The translations under genes were made by a program, and so were the position numbers. A stretch of DNA of 64,000 nt from JANOSH01 sp031415695 (lineage in GTDB: Bacteria > Actinomycetota > Acidimicrobiia > Acidimicrobiales > Ilumatobacteraceae): NCBI GenBank assembly GCA_031415695.1, contig JANOSH010000037.1, positions 127,679-191,678 on the forward strand. The letters run 5' to 3'. Shown here in pieces: positions 35,788-44,351 of this stretch (its first letter is position 1; each line of letters begins with the position of its first letter). The notes below the pieces were generated by a model. The model had not been told where the DNA came from, ran no database searches, and was given only the letters and a program-made list of their open reading frames with translations.

Positions 35788-37058
35788 GAGAAACCTCGCA
35801 GTGCAGTCCACGCATCCTTGGCCACGTCGCGCATGCTCACTCCAGCGGTCTTCATTTCTTGGCGAACGATGCGTCGTAGACCTGGTTTCGGACTCGGGTT
35901 ATCGACCGTGAACAGTCGTTGCGCAACGTTGGCTACGAGCCCGGGCATCTGGTGTTGCACGCGATCCGACAACACCAGATGAGGTATATGTCTCAACTTC
36001 TTGTGATCGTCGAGAACCCAACCAAGTTCGTGGCGGTAGGCGCTACCAAGGTCACCACCCGAAAGCGCAGCGCGACCCGCAGCCAGGCCCGAACCCATGG
36101 CAAAGTTGACACCCTCCAGCCAGATTCCGGCGGCCAGGCACATGGCGGCCGCGTCGCCGGCAATGAGTAATCCGGGAGCATTAAGCGTGGGCATGGCCGA
36201 GTAGCCACCTTCGGGGATGACGTGAGCCGAATACTCCTTAATGTCGGCGCCCTCGATGAGCGGGGCAATGGCCGGGTGTGCCTTCAGGCGAGCAATGATG
36301 TCTTCGGGCCGCATCGACTGCTTTGCGAGCGCCGGCAATTTGAGCACTACGCCAAGGGCCAAGGTGTCGAGGTTGGTGTACAGGAACCCCCCGCCGGGCA
36401 CACACGACGTGCCACCCAAAATCTCGATGTCGACGCCGTGGTTTCCCCGAACTCCGAATCGTTCTTCGATGACGTGACGAGGCAGTGACAGCGTCTCTTT
36501 CACGCCAAGCGTGAAGTTGTCGGAGCTCCAATTGTCGTACAGCCCGGCCTGCTTCGCGAGGAAGCTGTTCACCCCGTCGCAGGCGATAACAATTGGTGCC
36601 AGCAGATCGCCGTCGGGTCGGTCGGTGGTGACCCCGACAACCTTGCCGCCGTCGCGAATGAGACCGGTAGCAGTGGTGGAACACACCAGGGTCGCCCCTT
36701 CGGCAACGGCCTTGTTGGCGAGCCACTGGTCGAAGTCGGGCCGGAATGCCGTAGCACCGTTGTACGGGGGTTTCCCCCAGTCGTCGGCTCGCACGTCGAC
36801 AGACACGGCCTGCGTCTCGGTGAGCACCATGGTCGTCCGCCGAGTCACCCATCGTTGAATCGGTGCATCCTCCCACCAGTGCGGCAATACAGTGTCGAGT
36901 ACCCGGGCATAGATGACACCGCCGTACATGTTCTTCGATCCGGGGAATGGCCCTCGCTCGACGAGCACGACCCGCTTGCCAGCGCGAGCCAAAACAAGCG
37001 CCGCGCACGACCCTGCTGGCCCCGCACCGACAACTATGGCATCGCAGCTAACCGTCAT
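35784..37058 (-). CDS. fixC: FixC-like FAD-dependent quinone oxidoreductase
   Basis: A 424-residue flavoprotein of the ETF-quinone oxidoreductase family. Residues 6-30 hold the FAD motif (DAIVVGAGPAGSCAALVLARAG), then ERGPFPGSKNMYGGVIYARV, which is strongly FixC-like. A second FAD contact is LLIAGDAAAMCLAAGIWLEG. No C-terminal ferredoxin domain is present, consistent with a separate FixX. ATG 37058 overlaps the fixB stop by four bases. It would take electrons from FixAB and pass them to quinone or ferredoxin. Confidence 0.88.
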   Translation of the reverse strand: MTVSCDAIVVGAGPAGSCAALVLARAGKRVVLVERGPFPGSKNMYGGVIYARVLDTVLPHWWEDAPIQRWVTRRTTMVLTETQAVSVDVRADDWGKPPYNGATAFRPDFDQWLANKAVAEGATLVCSTTATGLIRDGGKVVGVTTDRPDGDLLAPIVIACDGVNSFLAKQAGLYDNWSSDNFTLGVKETLSLPRHVIEERFGVRGNHGVDIEILGGTSCVPGGGFLYTNLDTLALGVVLKLPALAKQSMRPEDIIARLKAHPAIAPLIEGADIKEYSAHVIPEGGYSAMPTLNAPGLLIAGDAAAMCLAAGIWLEGVNFAMGSGLAAGRAALSGGDLGSAYRHELGWVLDDHKKLRHIPHLVLSDRVQHQMPGLVANVAQRLFTVDNPSPKPGLRRIVRQEMKTAGVSMRDVAKDAWTALRGFS

Positions 37059-37876
37059 GATCCGAGGCGCCCACTGAGCTCGTCGAGTACTGCGTTGGCG
37101 TCGGCCACAATGGCGACGTCGGCCAGGTGCATCATCGGACAATGCGGATCGGTGTTGACGCTGATGATGTGCTCGGGGTTACCCAGCCCACTCGTGTGCT
37201 GCACCGCTCCGCTAATGCCGAACGCCAGGTACAGGTCGGGGTCGACGACTACCCCGGTCGTGCCGATTTGGCGTTCGTGATTGATCCAACCCCGATCGGT
37301 GATGACCCGGGTGGCACCTACCGACGCAGCAAGTCTTGTGGCTAGGCGCGCGAGTTGGCCGAACCGCTCGGCCGAGTCGAGGCCGGCACCACCTGCAAGG
37401 ATTCGAGGAGCTTCAGCCAAATCGATGGTGCCAGCATCGGGGGGCAACACCTCGATGATCACAGCATCGTTGGCCGAGGCGCTGCACGAAACAATGGACT
37501 CGATGACGGGTTGAGGTACAGCGCCGCGGACACCGGGTTGCAACGTTACGATGAATGCTTGGCCGGGGCAGACCGAGTCGATTACCTGCCCGCCGAAGCG
37601 CGAGATGTCGGCCCGATCGTTGTACACCTGGATTGCGCCAGCAAGCAACGGACGTTGCAAAAGCCACGCCAACCGCGGCGCCATGTCACGACCATCGGCA
37701 CTGGCGGGAAGAATGACAACGTCGTGATCACTCACTAGCGGGCTAACCGCAGCCGCCGTTGCGGCAGGCCCAGCCCACTCGACGAACACGGCCACGTGTC
37801 CGGCTTCGGCCGCGGCTTCGGCCCCTCCGGCGGGAAGTTCTCCGTTTCGTACGGGCACGACAGCGATCACTCCCAC
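37055..37876 (-). CDS. fixB: Electron transfer flavoprotein alpha subunit, FixB-like
   Basis: A 273-residue ETF alpha-subunit homologue, first gene of the fixB-fixC-fixX-fixA operon. The C-terminal FAD domain is clear: LAGGAGLDSAERFGQLARLA, RQIGTTGVVVDPDLYLAFGI and SGAVQHTSGLGNPEHIISVN. The N-terminal domain is shorter than in E. coli FixB. Only 24 bases separate its start from the divergent ilvE start, so the two promoters must overlap or lie inside the opposite genes. Confidence 0.82.
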   Translation of the reverse strand: MGVIAVVPVRNGELPAGGAEAAAEAGHVAVFVEWAGPAATAAAVSPLVSDHDVVILPASADGRDMAPRLAWLLQRPLLAGAIQVYNDRADISRFGGQVIDSVCPGQAFIVTLQPGVRGAVPQPVIESIVSCSASANDAVIIEVLPPDAGTIDLAEAPRILAGGAGLDSAERFGQLARLATRLAASVGATRVITDRGWINHERQIGTTGVVVDPDLYLAFGISGAVQHTSGLGNPEHIISVNTDPHCPMMHLADVAIVADANAVLDELSGRLGS

Positions 37877-37900
37877 AGGCTACGTACTAACGTCGTCACC

Positions 37901-38977
37901 GTGCTCAACTTCAGGATTGAACGGAATCTGTCACCCGCATCCGACGCTCGGCGCGCCGAAATTCTCGCCGATCCCGGCTTCGGAAAATTCTTCACCGATC
38001 ACATGCTGTCGATCGATTGGACGCCCGACGAGGGCTGGCACAACGAGCGAGTAGAACCGTACGGGCCCATCCCGATGGACCCTGCAACCTCCGTCTTGCA
38101 CTACGCACAAGAGATCTTCGAGGGGCTCAAGGCATACAGGCATGCCGACGGCTCCGTTTGGACGTTCCGCCCCGAACAGAACGCTTTGCGATTCCAACGA
38201 TCAGCGAAACGGCTTGCGCTTCCAGAGCTTCCCGTCGACGACTTTGTGTCGTCCATACAAACCCTCGTGGAGCTCGACTCGACATGGGTGCCGTCGGGTG
38301 GCGAGAACAGTCTCTATCTGCGTCCTTTCATGTTCGCTTCCGAGGTCTTCCTCGGCGTACGTCCGTCGACCGAGGTGCGGTTCATGGTCATTGCATCGCC
38401 GGTCGGCTCGTATTTTGCGGGCGGCGTGAAGCCGGTCAACATCTGGCTCTCGTCGAACTTCACTCGCGCGGCGCTCGGGGGAACCGGCGCCGCAAAATGC
38501 GGAGGTAACTATGCCTCCGGGCTCGCCGCACAAATCGAAGCCACCGAGAACGGATGCGATCAGGTGTGTTTTGTCGACGCGGAGGAAAAGAAGTGGGTCG
38601 AAGAACTCGGGGGCATGAATCTGTATTTCGTGCATGCCGATGGCACACTCGTTACCCCCCGCCTTACCGGAACAATCCTGGAAGGCGTCACCCGGTCCTC
38701 GATCCTGACCCTAGGAGCCGAGTTCGGCCTGAAGCCCGAGGAACGGTCCGTGTCCATCGACGAATGGCGTACCGGCGTCGCCAATGGGTCAATCCGTGAG
38801 GTGTTTGCCTGCGGCACTGCCGCGGTTATCACACCCGTTGGTCGGCTCGTGTGGGCCAATGGCGAAGTCGGCAGCGGCGAAACGGGCGAAATCACTACGC
38901 AGCTGCGCAGCCGCCTCATCGACGTTCAGTACGGTCGATCGCCCGACAACCATCATTGGCTTAAACGTTTGGTCTAG
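37901..38977 (+). CDS. ilvE: Branched-chain amino-acid aminotransferase
   Basis: A 358-residue fold-type IV PLP enzyme making or degrading leucine, isoleucine and valine with 2-oxoglutarate/glutamate. The PLP lysine is in TGAAKCGGNYASGLAAQ, and EELGGMNLYFV and ACGTAAVITPVG are the usual later motifs. Length and motifs match the class II type. GTG 37901 is chosen (homologues begin LNFRIERN after a short leader); the longer open frame would enter fixB. Two CitE-like lyases follow in the same direction 20 bases later. Confidence 0.88.
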   Translation: MLNFRIERNLSPASDARRAEILADPGFGKFFTDHMLSIDWTPDEGWHNERVEPYGPIPMDPATSVLHYAQEIFEGLKAYRHADGSVWTFRPEQNALRFQRSAKRLALPELPVDDFVSSIQTLVELDSTWVPSGGENSLYLRPFMFASEVFLGVRPSTEVRFMVIASPVGSYFAGGVKPVNIWLSSNFTRAALGGTGAAKCGGNYASGLAAQIEATENGCDQVCFVDAEEKKWVEELGGMNLYFVHADGTLVTPRLTGTILEGVTRSSILTLGAEFGLKPEERSVSIDEWRTGVANGSIREVFACGTAAVITPVGRLVWANGEVGSGETGEITTQLRSRLIDVQYGRSPDNHHWLKRLV

Positions 38978-38997
38978 GCGGTTAGGCTGGCGGACCA

Positions 38998-40062
38998 ATG
39001 CGCAACGCCAAGGATTTCTTCAAACCTCTCGCCGTAGGTGCGCCCGCGCCGGTACACGAGATTGCATTCCGGCCGTCGCGGATGATCCATTTCTTCCCGC
39101 CATCGAACGCGAAGATGGTGGCCAAAATCGCCGATATCGCCCCCACCGTCGATGTTTTGCTGGGCAATCTCGAGGACGGCGTTCCCGCAACCGACAAGGA
39201 AGCCGCTCGCGCCGGATTGGTCCATGTCGGCCACACCATTGACATGGGCGACACGCAGTTGTGGACCCGCATCAACTCGCTCGATTCCCCGTGGGCGCTC
39301 GACGACCTCACCACCTTGGTCATGGAGATTGGCGACAAGCTCGATGTCATCATGGTTCCCAAGGTCGAAGGGCCCGAAGATATTCATTACGTCGATCGGC
39401 TGCTTGCTCAACTCGAAGCCAAGGCCGGTCTGCGCAAACCGCTCCTCGTTCACGCCATTCTCGAAACGGCCCGAGGCGTGGCCAACGTCGAAGAAATTTG
39501 CGCCGCATCGCCTCGAATGCAGGGGTTGTCGCTCGGACCGGCAGACCTCGCAGCCAACCGGCGCATGAAGACCACACGGGTTGGCGGTGGCCATCCCGGT
39601 TACCTGGTGCGCCAAGATCCGGCCGCCGACAACATCGATGCACCACGCGCCACCTACCAGCAAGACCTGTGGCATTACACCATTGCTCGCATGGTCGATG
39701 CCTGCGTGCTCAATGGCGTGCTCCCCTACTACGGGCCGTTCGGCGATATCAAGGACACTCTCGCGTGTGAGGACCAGTTCCGAAATGCCTACCTGCTTGG
39801 GTGTGTTGGGGCTTGGTCGCTACATCCCGTCCAGATCGAGATTGCCAAACGAGTCTTTAGTCCCGACCCCAGCGATGTGGCTCACGCCATACGGGTCATC
39901 AACGCCATGGGCGACGGCACAGGCGCAATCATGCTCGACGGCAAGATGGAAGACGATGCATCGGTAAAGCAATGCCGGGTGATCATCGAGCTCGCTCGGC
40001 AGCTCTCTGACCGTGACCCCGCGCTCGCAGCCACATATGGCTTCTCCGAAGGAACCCTGTAA
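38998..40062 (+). CDS. HpcH/HpaI-family CoA lyase, malyl-CoA-lyase-like
   Basis: A 354-residue TIM-barrel lyase. RMIHFFPPSNAKMVAKIADI and DVLLGNLEDGVPATDKEAAR give the early strand with acidic metal-site residues; VIMVPKVEGPEDIHYVDRLL and LLVHAILETARGVANVEEI hold the conserved Lys and Glu. It is longer than CitE (about 290) and like L-malyl-CoA/beta-methylmalyl-CoA lyases, which split malyl-CoA into glyoxylate and acetyl-CoA. Its TAA shares a base with the ATG of a second lyase, implying a paired function. Confidence 0.8.
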   Translation: MRNAKDFFKPLAVGAPAPVHEIAFRPSRMIHFFPPSNAKMVAKIADIAPTVDVLLGNLEDGVPATDKEAARAGLVHVGHTIDMGDTQLWTRINSLDSPWALDDLTTLVMEIGDKLDVIMVPKVEGPEDIHYVDRLLAQLEAKAGLRKPLLVHAILETARGVANVEEICAASPRMQGLSLGPADLAANRRMKTTRVGGGHPGYLVRQDPAADNIDAPRATYQQDLWHYTIARMVDACVLNGVLPYYGPFGDIKDTLACEDQFRNAYLLGCVGAWSLHPVQIEIAKRVFSPDPSDVAHAIRVINAMGDGTGAIMLDGKMEDDASVKQCRVIIELARQLSDRDPALAATYGFSEGTL

Positions 40063-40931
40063 TGCGTGACGATCTTCGCCCGCGCCGTTCGGTGTTGTAT
40101 ATGCCAGCAGCCAACGCACGGGCACTGGAAAAAGCTCAAGGCATCGCGTGCGACGCCATCATCTTCGACCTGGAAGATGCTGTCGCTCCCGATGCGAAGG
40201 ACCTTGCTCGCCAACAGGCCTGTGCGGCGGTCACGTCGGGGCTGTACGGCACCAAGGAGCTCACTATCCGTTGTAACGGTCTCGATACGCCGTGGGGTGC
40301 AGCCGACCTTGCCGCTGCGGCGACGGCTCGGCCGGCTGCGGTGGTCATCCCGAAGGTATCGAGCGTCGCGTATCTCGAACGCATTTCGGCCGCGCTCGGC
40401 CGAGCAGGCGCGCCTGCGACTACGAAGATTTGGGCCATGGTCGAGACCCCCGAGGCCATTTTCAACGTGCGGGCCATTGCCGCGTTCCCACGGGTAGCCG
40501 CGCTTGTCATTGGTACGAACGACTTGGCCAAGGAACTGCGGGCCCAGCTGATTCCTGGTCGAGCACCGTTGATGTCGCACCTAGCAACTGCGCTCCTGGC
40601 CGCCCGCGAGGCCAGCAAGGTTATCCTCGACGGGGTGTACAACGACGTGCGCAATGCCGAAGGTTTCGAGGCCGAGGCACAACAAGGTTTCGATATGGGC
40701 TTCGACGGAAAGACACTCATTCATCCCAGTCAGGTCGACCCAACCAACGCCATTTGGGCACCTTCCGTTGCTGACATCGAGTATGCCCGTCGGGTAATCG
40801 AAGCGTTCGAAGGCGCCGAGGCCGAAGGTAAGGGTGTTGTCACCGTCGACGGCCGGATGATCGAAAACCTCCATGTCGACAATGCCCGTCGCGTTCTTGC
40901 CGTGTCCGAGGCCATCGCATCGCTCAGCTAA
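40062..40931 (+). CDS. CitE-like CoA-ester lyase or thioesterase
   Basis: A 289-residue member of the same superfamily as the gene it overlaps by one base. RPRRSVLYMPAANARALEKA and IIFDLEDAVAPDAKDLARQ are the CitE signature with the Glu-Asp pair; VVIPKVSSVAYLERI and AMVETPEAIFNVRAIA follow; GKTLIHPSQVDPTNAIWAP closes the barrel. Relatives include malyl-CoA thioesterase and citramalyl-CoA lyase. With the upstream lyase it may form a two-step lyase-thioesterase system. Confidence 0.8.
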   Translation: MRDDLRPRRSVLYMPAANARALEKAQGIACDAIIFDLEDAVAPDAKDLARQQACAAVTSGLYGTKELTIRCNGLDTPWGAADLAAAATARPAAVVIPKVSSVAYLERISAALGRAGAPATTKIWAMVETPEAIFNVRAIAAFPRVAALVIGTNDLAKELRAQLIPGRAPLMSHLATALLAAREASKVILDGVYNDVRNAEGFEAEAQQGFDMGFDGKTLIHPSQVDPTNAIWAPSVADIEYARRVIEAFEGAEAEGKGVVTVDGRMIENLHVDNARRVLAVSEAIASLS

Positions 40932-40988
40932 TCACCAGCGTGAGCAGCCGGGTACGCTGCGGTCATTCAACGCTATAGGGGGCACAAG

Positions 40989-41414
40989 ATGATCTCGAGT
41001 GGACCGTTAGAAGACCGTCTTGCCATACGCGAACTCGTCGAGTCGTACAACGATGCAGTGATGCGTTTCGATCCCGACGACTGGGGTGCCAACTGGGCCG
41101 ACGATGGCATCTGGTCACTTCCCGGGCGCGGCGAAGTGGAGGGGCGAGACAAGATCGTGCCGTTCTGGACAGCCGTCATGTCCAACATTGAGGTCGACGG
41201 TTTCTTCGCTTCGGGCGGTGTTCTTACTGTCGTTGGCGACACAGCACACGGCACCTGGTATCAGCAGGAATTTCTACGCGACAAGCCCCAAGGCGACGCC
41301 GCCGTCACCAAACGCTTCGTCATCGGCGAGTACACCGACGACTATGTGAAACGTGACGGCCGTTGGCTTTTTGCCAAGCGGGTGTACAAGGTCCGCACGA
41401 TGGAAACCCGCTAG
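40989..41414 (+). CDS. SnoaL/NTF2-like protein
   Basis: A 141-residue cone-shaped NTF2-fold protein. EDRLAIRELVESYNDAVMRF, WGANWADDGIWSLPG and RDKIVPFWTAVM are typical of the SnoaL_4 subgroup found in actinobacterial catabolic clusters. Such proteins bind small hydrophobic ligands as isomerases, cyclases or hydratases, but the ligand is not visible. The downstream SDR starts seven bases after its stop, so the two are co-transcribed and may act on one substrate. Confidence 0.8.
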   Translation: MISSGPLEDRLAIRELVESYNDAVMRFDPDDWGANWADDGIWSLPGRGEVEGRDKIVPFWTAVMSNIEVDGFFASGGVLTVVGDTAHGTWYQQEFLRDKPQGDAAVTKRFVIGEYTDDYVKRDGRWLFAKRVYKVRTMETR

Positions 41415-41420
41415 GCAGCG

Positions 41421-42206
41421 ATGGACACCGACCTACAATTCACTTCTTTAACCGATTTGTCCGGCCGGCGGGCGCTCGTTACCGGCGCGGGCAAAGGCAT
41501 CGGCGCCGCCATCAGCCGCCGGTTCGCTCAGGCGGGCGCCCACGTCACCATGGCCGACCTCGACCTGGGCTCGGCCGAACAGGTAGCCGCCGAGATCCGC
41601 CATTCGGGTGGTTCGGCTGTGGCGGTCCTCTGCGACATCACCGACTCGGGCCAGTTGGCAGCGGCCATGGAGCTAGCCGACGGCGGACACGGTCTTCACA
41701 TTCTGGTGAACAACGCGGGGATTTATCCCACAACGGGGCCTATCGACCTTGTCACCGACGAGTTCGTCAGCCACATGCTCGACGTCAACGTCCGGGCACA
41801 ATACAGCGCTGCACGAGACGCGGCGCGCCGAATGACGGGCGGCGGCGGCAGCATCATCAACCTTGCCTCGATCGCAGCAGTGCGCGGTGGTGCCAACATC
41901 AGTGCGTACACCGTGTCGAAAGCCGCGGTCACGGGGTTGACCCGTGCCTTTGCCAACGAGCTGGGCAGGCGGGGAATCCGAGTGAATGCCATAGCTCCCG
42001 GAATCATCGATACCCCCGGGGTGCAAGATCAGCTTGCACCGCTACGAGCGGGCGGCCTCGACATTCATTCGGCCATCAAAGCCAACCCGTTGGGGATCGG
42101 CGGTCAGCCCGACCATATCGCGCGGGTGGCATTGTTCCTCGCGTCCGACATGGCTACGTTCGTCACCGGCCAAGTTCTCGTTGTCGATGGCGGTTCCACC
42201 GCCTAG
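41421..42206 (+). CDS. Short-chain dehydrogenase/reductase
   Basis: A 261-residue classical SDR: TGAGKGIGAAISRRF for the dinucleotide, ADLDLG after strand 2 suggesting NAD, VNNAGIYP, NLASIAAVRG with Ser, and YTVSKAAVTGL with Tyr-x3-Lys. GQVLVVDGGSTA is the usual ending. Substrate not determinable. Its TAG stop is the first three bases of a Family B intergenic repeat. Confidence 0.85.
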   Translation: MDTDLQFTSLTDLSGRRALVTGAGKGIGAAISRRFAQAGAHVTMADLDLGSAEQVAAEIRHSGGSAVAVLCDITDSGQLAAAMELADGGHGLHILVNNAGIYPTTGPIDLVTDEFVSHMLDVNVRAQYSAARDAARRMTGGGGSIINLASIAAVRGGANISAYTVSKAAVTGLTRAFANELGRRGIRVNAIAPGIIDTPGVQDQLAPLRAGGLDIHSAIKANPLGIGGQPDHIARVALFLASDMATFVTGQVLVVDGGSTA

Positions 42207-42249
42207 TGGCGGAGCGCTAAAGGAGCGGCAGCGACCAGCGACGCCGAAG
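42204..42249 (+). repeat. Family B repeat, copy 1
   Basis: Begins TAGTGGCGGAGCG, where TAG is the stop codon of the SDR, and continues through AGCGACC and AGCGACGCCGAAG to 42249. Related copies are at 50093 (short), 56881-56928 and 62995-63085 (two units, the last two loci on the minus strand). Confidence 0.7.
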
Positions 42250-42262
42250 ACAAGCTGGTTGG

Positions 42263-44209
42263 TCAAACGGCAGCCCCGGCCCGCTCGCCATCGATGACGG
42301 CCGCATGCGCGCGGCGGGGTGCCACACAGTCGCCGACGCGTTCGCATGACATCTCGGCGTTTCGAAGCTCGTGAAAGAGCGCATCGAGCGGGGCCGCAGG
42401 AACAGCGAGAACCACCCAATCTGGCCGCCGCTCCAACATCTGCCCCGTTGGGTGATGCAACAGTTGAAGGACTCCGTCGCCGTATCCCATAGGCACCAGG
42501 TCGGTGGATTGGCGAATACCTTTTTCCGTAGCTCGGACCCACCAATTTTCCATGTCGAGCGTGATGCCAAGGTCTTGGCCGACCACCATGCCGTTGGTAA
42601 CAACCTCGACCTTGCAGCCGCGGTCGGCGAGCAGTTCGGCAACGCTTGTTGCATGGTGGAACCCGATCTCGTCGACGATCACCACCGTGCCTGCCGGGCT
42701 GGCCGAGCCGTCGAGGACGCTGCGAACATCCACCACATTCATTGCGTCACCTGGAGCCCACCAGGGTCGCGCCGCTACCGCACCGGTAGCAACAATCACA
42801 TGATCGACACGTTCGTCACGTAGCAGGGCAACGGTGGCCGCTGTGTTGAGTCGAATCTGCACGCCGAGCCGACGAAGCTCAGTGAGCTGATTGCGGATGA
42901 GGTCACCAAACTCGGCACGGTTCGGAACGCTGGCGGCGAGACGCACCTGGCCACCCGCTTGGGGCTCCTGCTCAAACACCGACACTCGATGTCCGTTTCG
43001 AACAGCAGCGATAGCAGCCTGCAGGCCCCCAGGCCCAGCACCGATAACTGCGACATGCCGGGGGCGGTTCGTGAGTGCTACGGCACCGACCCCTCGAGCT
43101 TCGCGTCCGGCGGCCGGATTCTCGATACAGCCAAGCCAGCGGTTCAGACCCATACGCCCCACGCACTCCTGGTTACACGACAAGCACAGCCGCACATCGT
43201 CAGCTGCGCCGGCTCGGCTCTTCGCCACAAAGTCGGGATCGGCAATTTGCCCGCGTACGATACCGACCAGGTCGCAATGACCCTCGGCCAACGCTCGTTC
43301 GGCTTGCATCGGATCTTTGAATCTTCCGACGCCGACAACGGGCAGATCGACGGCCTTTCTTATGGCCGACGGGATGAACATGGCGTAGTTGGGCGGAATG
43401 TGCATCGACGCCTCGATCATGAACAAGCTGGCCGTCGCCACGCCGATCGATGTGTTGATGTAATCGATGCAGCCAGTCTGCTCGACACGTCTGGCGATCT
43501 CGACTGCTTCGTCGATTGTGGTACCGCCCTCGATGAACTCGTCTCCGCACAACCGCACACCGAGCGCCAGACCGGGCCCGATGGCCTGGCGAACCGCCTG
43601 GACGATTTCGACGAGCAGACGACACCGGTTGTCGAGCGACCCGCCGTAACGATCGATGCGAGCGTTGGTGGCTAGAGACAGGAAGCCTCGCACGATGGAC
43701 GAATGTGAGCACTGGAGCTCGATACCGTCGAAGCCCCCTTCGACGCAATGCTGCGCCACCAGTGCATAACCGGCAACAATTTCGCCGATCTCGGCGTGAC
43801 TGACTGCTTTGGGCACCTCGCGAAACAACGGATCGGCTACGGCCGATGGAGCCCAAACTGGCAACCGGGTGTACATCGACGAGGCTTGACCGCCGTTGTG
43901 ATTAATCTGGGCGAATATCGGCACGCCGTGTCGATGCACGGCAGTCGTGATGCGTTGGTATCCAGCGATAACGTTGCGGTTGAAGCCATGGATGAGCTTC
44001 TCGTACGGCCAGTCGGTGGGGTGGGTGGAATGTTCTTCCGTAATGATGAGGCCGGCTCCGCCTGCTGCGCGGGCCTCGTAGTACGCAACGTGTTGCTCGG
44101 TGGGTCGGCCACCTGACGCGTAGTTGGTGAGGTGGGCCGAGAACACCACACGGTTCTTCACGGTTACCGGCCCCACAGCCAATGGCGACCACAGATACCG
44201 ATACGTCAC
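42263..44209 (-). CDS. FadH/OYE-type iron-sulfur flavin oxidoreductase
   Basis: A 648-residue multidomain enzyme like 2,4-dienoyl-CoA reductase. Residues 1 to about 350 form the FMN TIM-barrel (LWSPLAVGPVTVKNRVVFSA, GFDGIELQCSHSSIV, IDRYGGSLDNR). A 4Fe-4S site is CLSCNQECVG with a further Cys in WLGCIENP. The C-terminal half binds FAD/NAD(P) (VAVIGAGPGGLQAAIAAVRNG). It resembles OYE-like oxidoreductases linked to mycofactocin systems, but no mycofactocin gene is in the window. It would reduce conjugated enoyl or enone substrates. Confidence 0.85.
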   Translation of the reverse strand: MTYRYLWSPLAVGPVTVKNRVVFSAHLTNYASGGRPTEQHVAYYEARAAGGAGLIITEEHSTHPTDWPYEKLIHGFNRNVIAGYQRITTAVHRHGVPIFAQINHNGGQASSMYTRLPVWAPSAVADPLFREVPKAVSHAEIGEIVAGYALVAQHCVEGGFDGIELQCSHSSIVRGFLSLATNARIDRYGGSLDNRCRLLVEIVQAVRQAIGPGLALGVRLCGDEFIEGGTTIDEAVEIARRVEQTGCIDYINTSIGVATASLFMIEASMHIPPNYAMFIPSAIRKAVDLPVVGVGRFKDPMQAERALAEGHCDLVGIVRGQIADPDFVAKSRAGAADDVRLCLSCNQECVGRMGLNRWLGCIENPAAGREARGVGAVALTNRPRHVAVIGAGPGGLQAAIAAVRNGHRVSVFEQEPQAGGQVRLAASVPNRAEFGDLIRNQLTELRRLGVQIRLNTAATVALLRDERVDHVIVATGAVAARPWWAPGDAMNVVDVRSVLDGSASPAGTVVIVDEIGFHHATSVAELLADRGCKVEVVTNGMVVGQDLGITLDMENWWVRATEKGIRQSTDLVPMGYGDGVLQLLHHPTGQMLERRPDWVVLAVPAAPLDALFHELRNAEMSCERVGDCVAPRRAHAAVIDGERAGAAV

Positions 44210-44311
44210 GGCTCAAGGTTAGGCGGCTCCTGGGGCAACTGCATGTTGAAGACGGCGTCGGCCCTATACCCTTGTGCGCATGATCATCTCTATTCATCTC
44301 AGTTGCGCTCC

Positions 44312-44351
44312 TGCGCACACGGTTCGGCGGCGCCCGTTCCCCGTGTGCGCA
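44312..44351 (+). promoter_or_regulatory. Inverted repeat ending on the start codon of the GNAT-NUDIX gene
   Basis: TGCGCACACGG (44312-44322) and CCGTGTGCGCA (44341-44351) form perfect 11-bp arms with an 18-base loop. The last base of the right arm is the A of the chosen ATG. In mRNA this would place the start at the foot of a stable hairpin; in DNA it could be an operator. A further TGTGCGCATG occurs at 44274-44283. Confidence 0.6.

Noticed and set aside
42454..42466. Further Family A repeat (GCAACAGTTG)
   Set aside because: Only the core matches, without flanking GCG and GGAAA, and it lies inside the OYE coding sequence.
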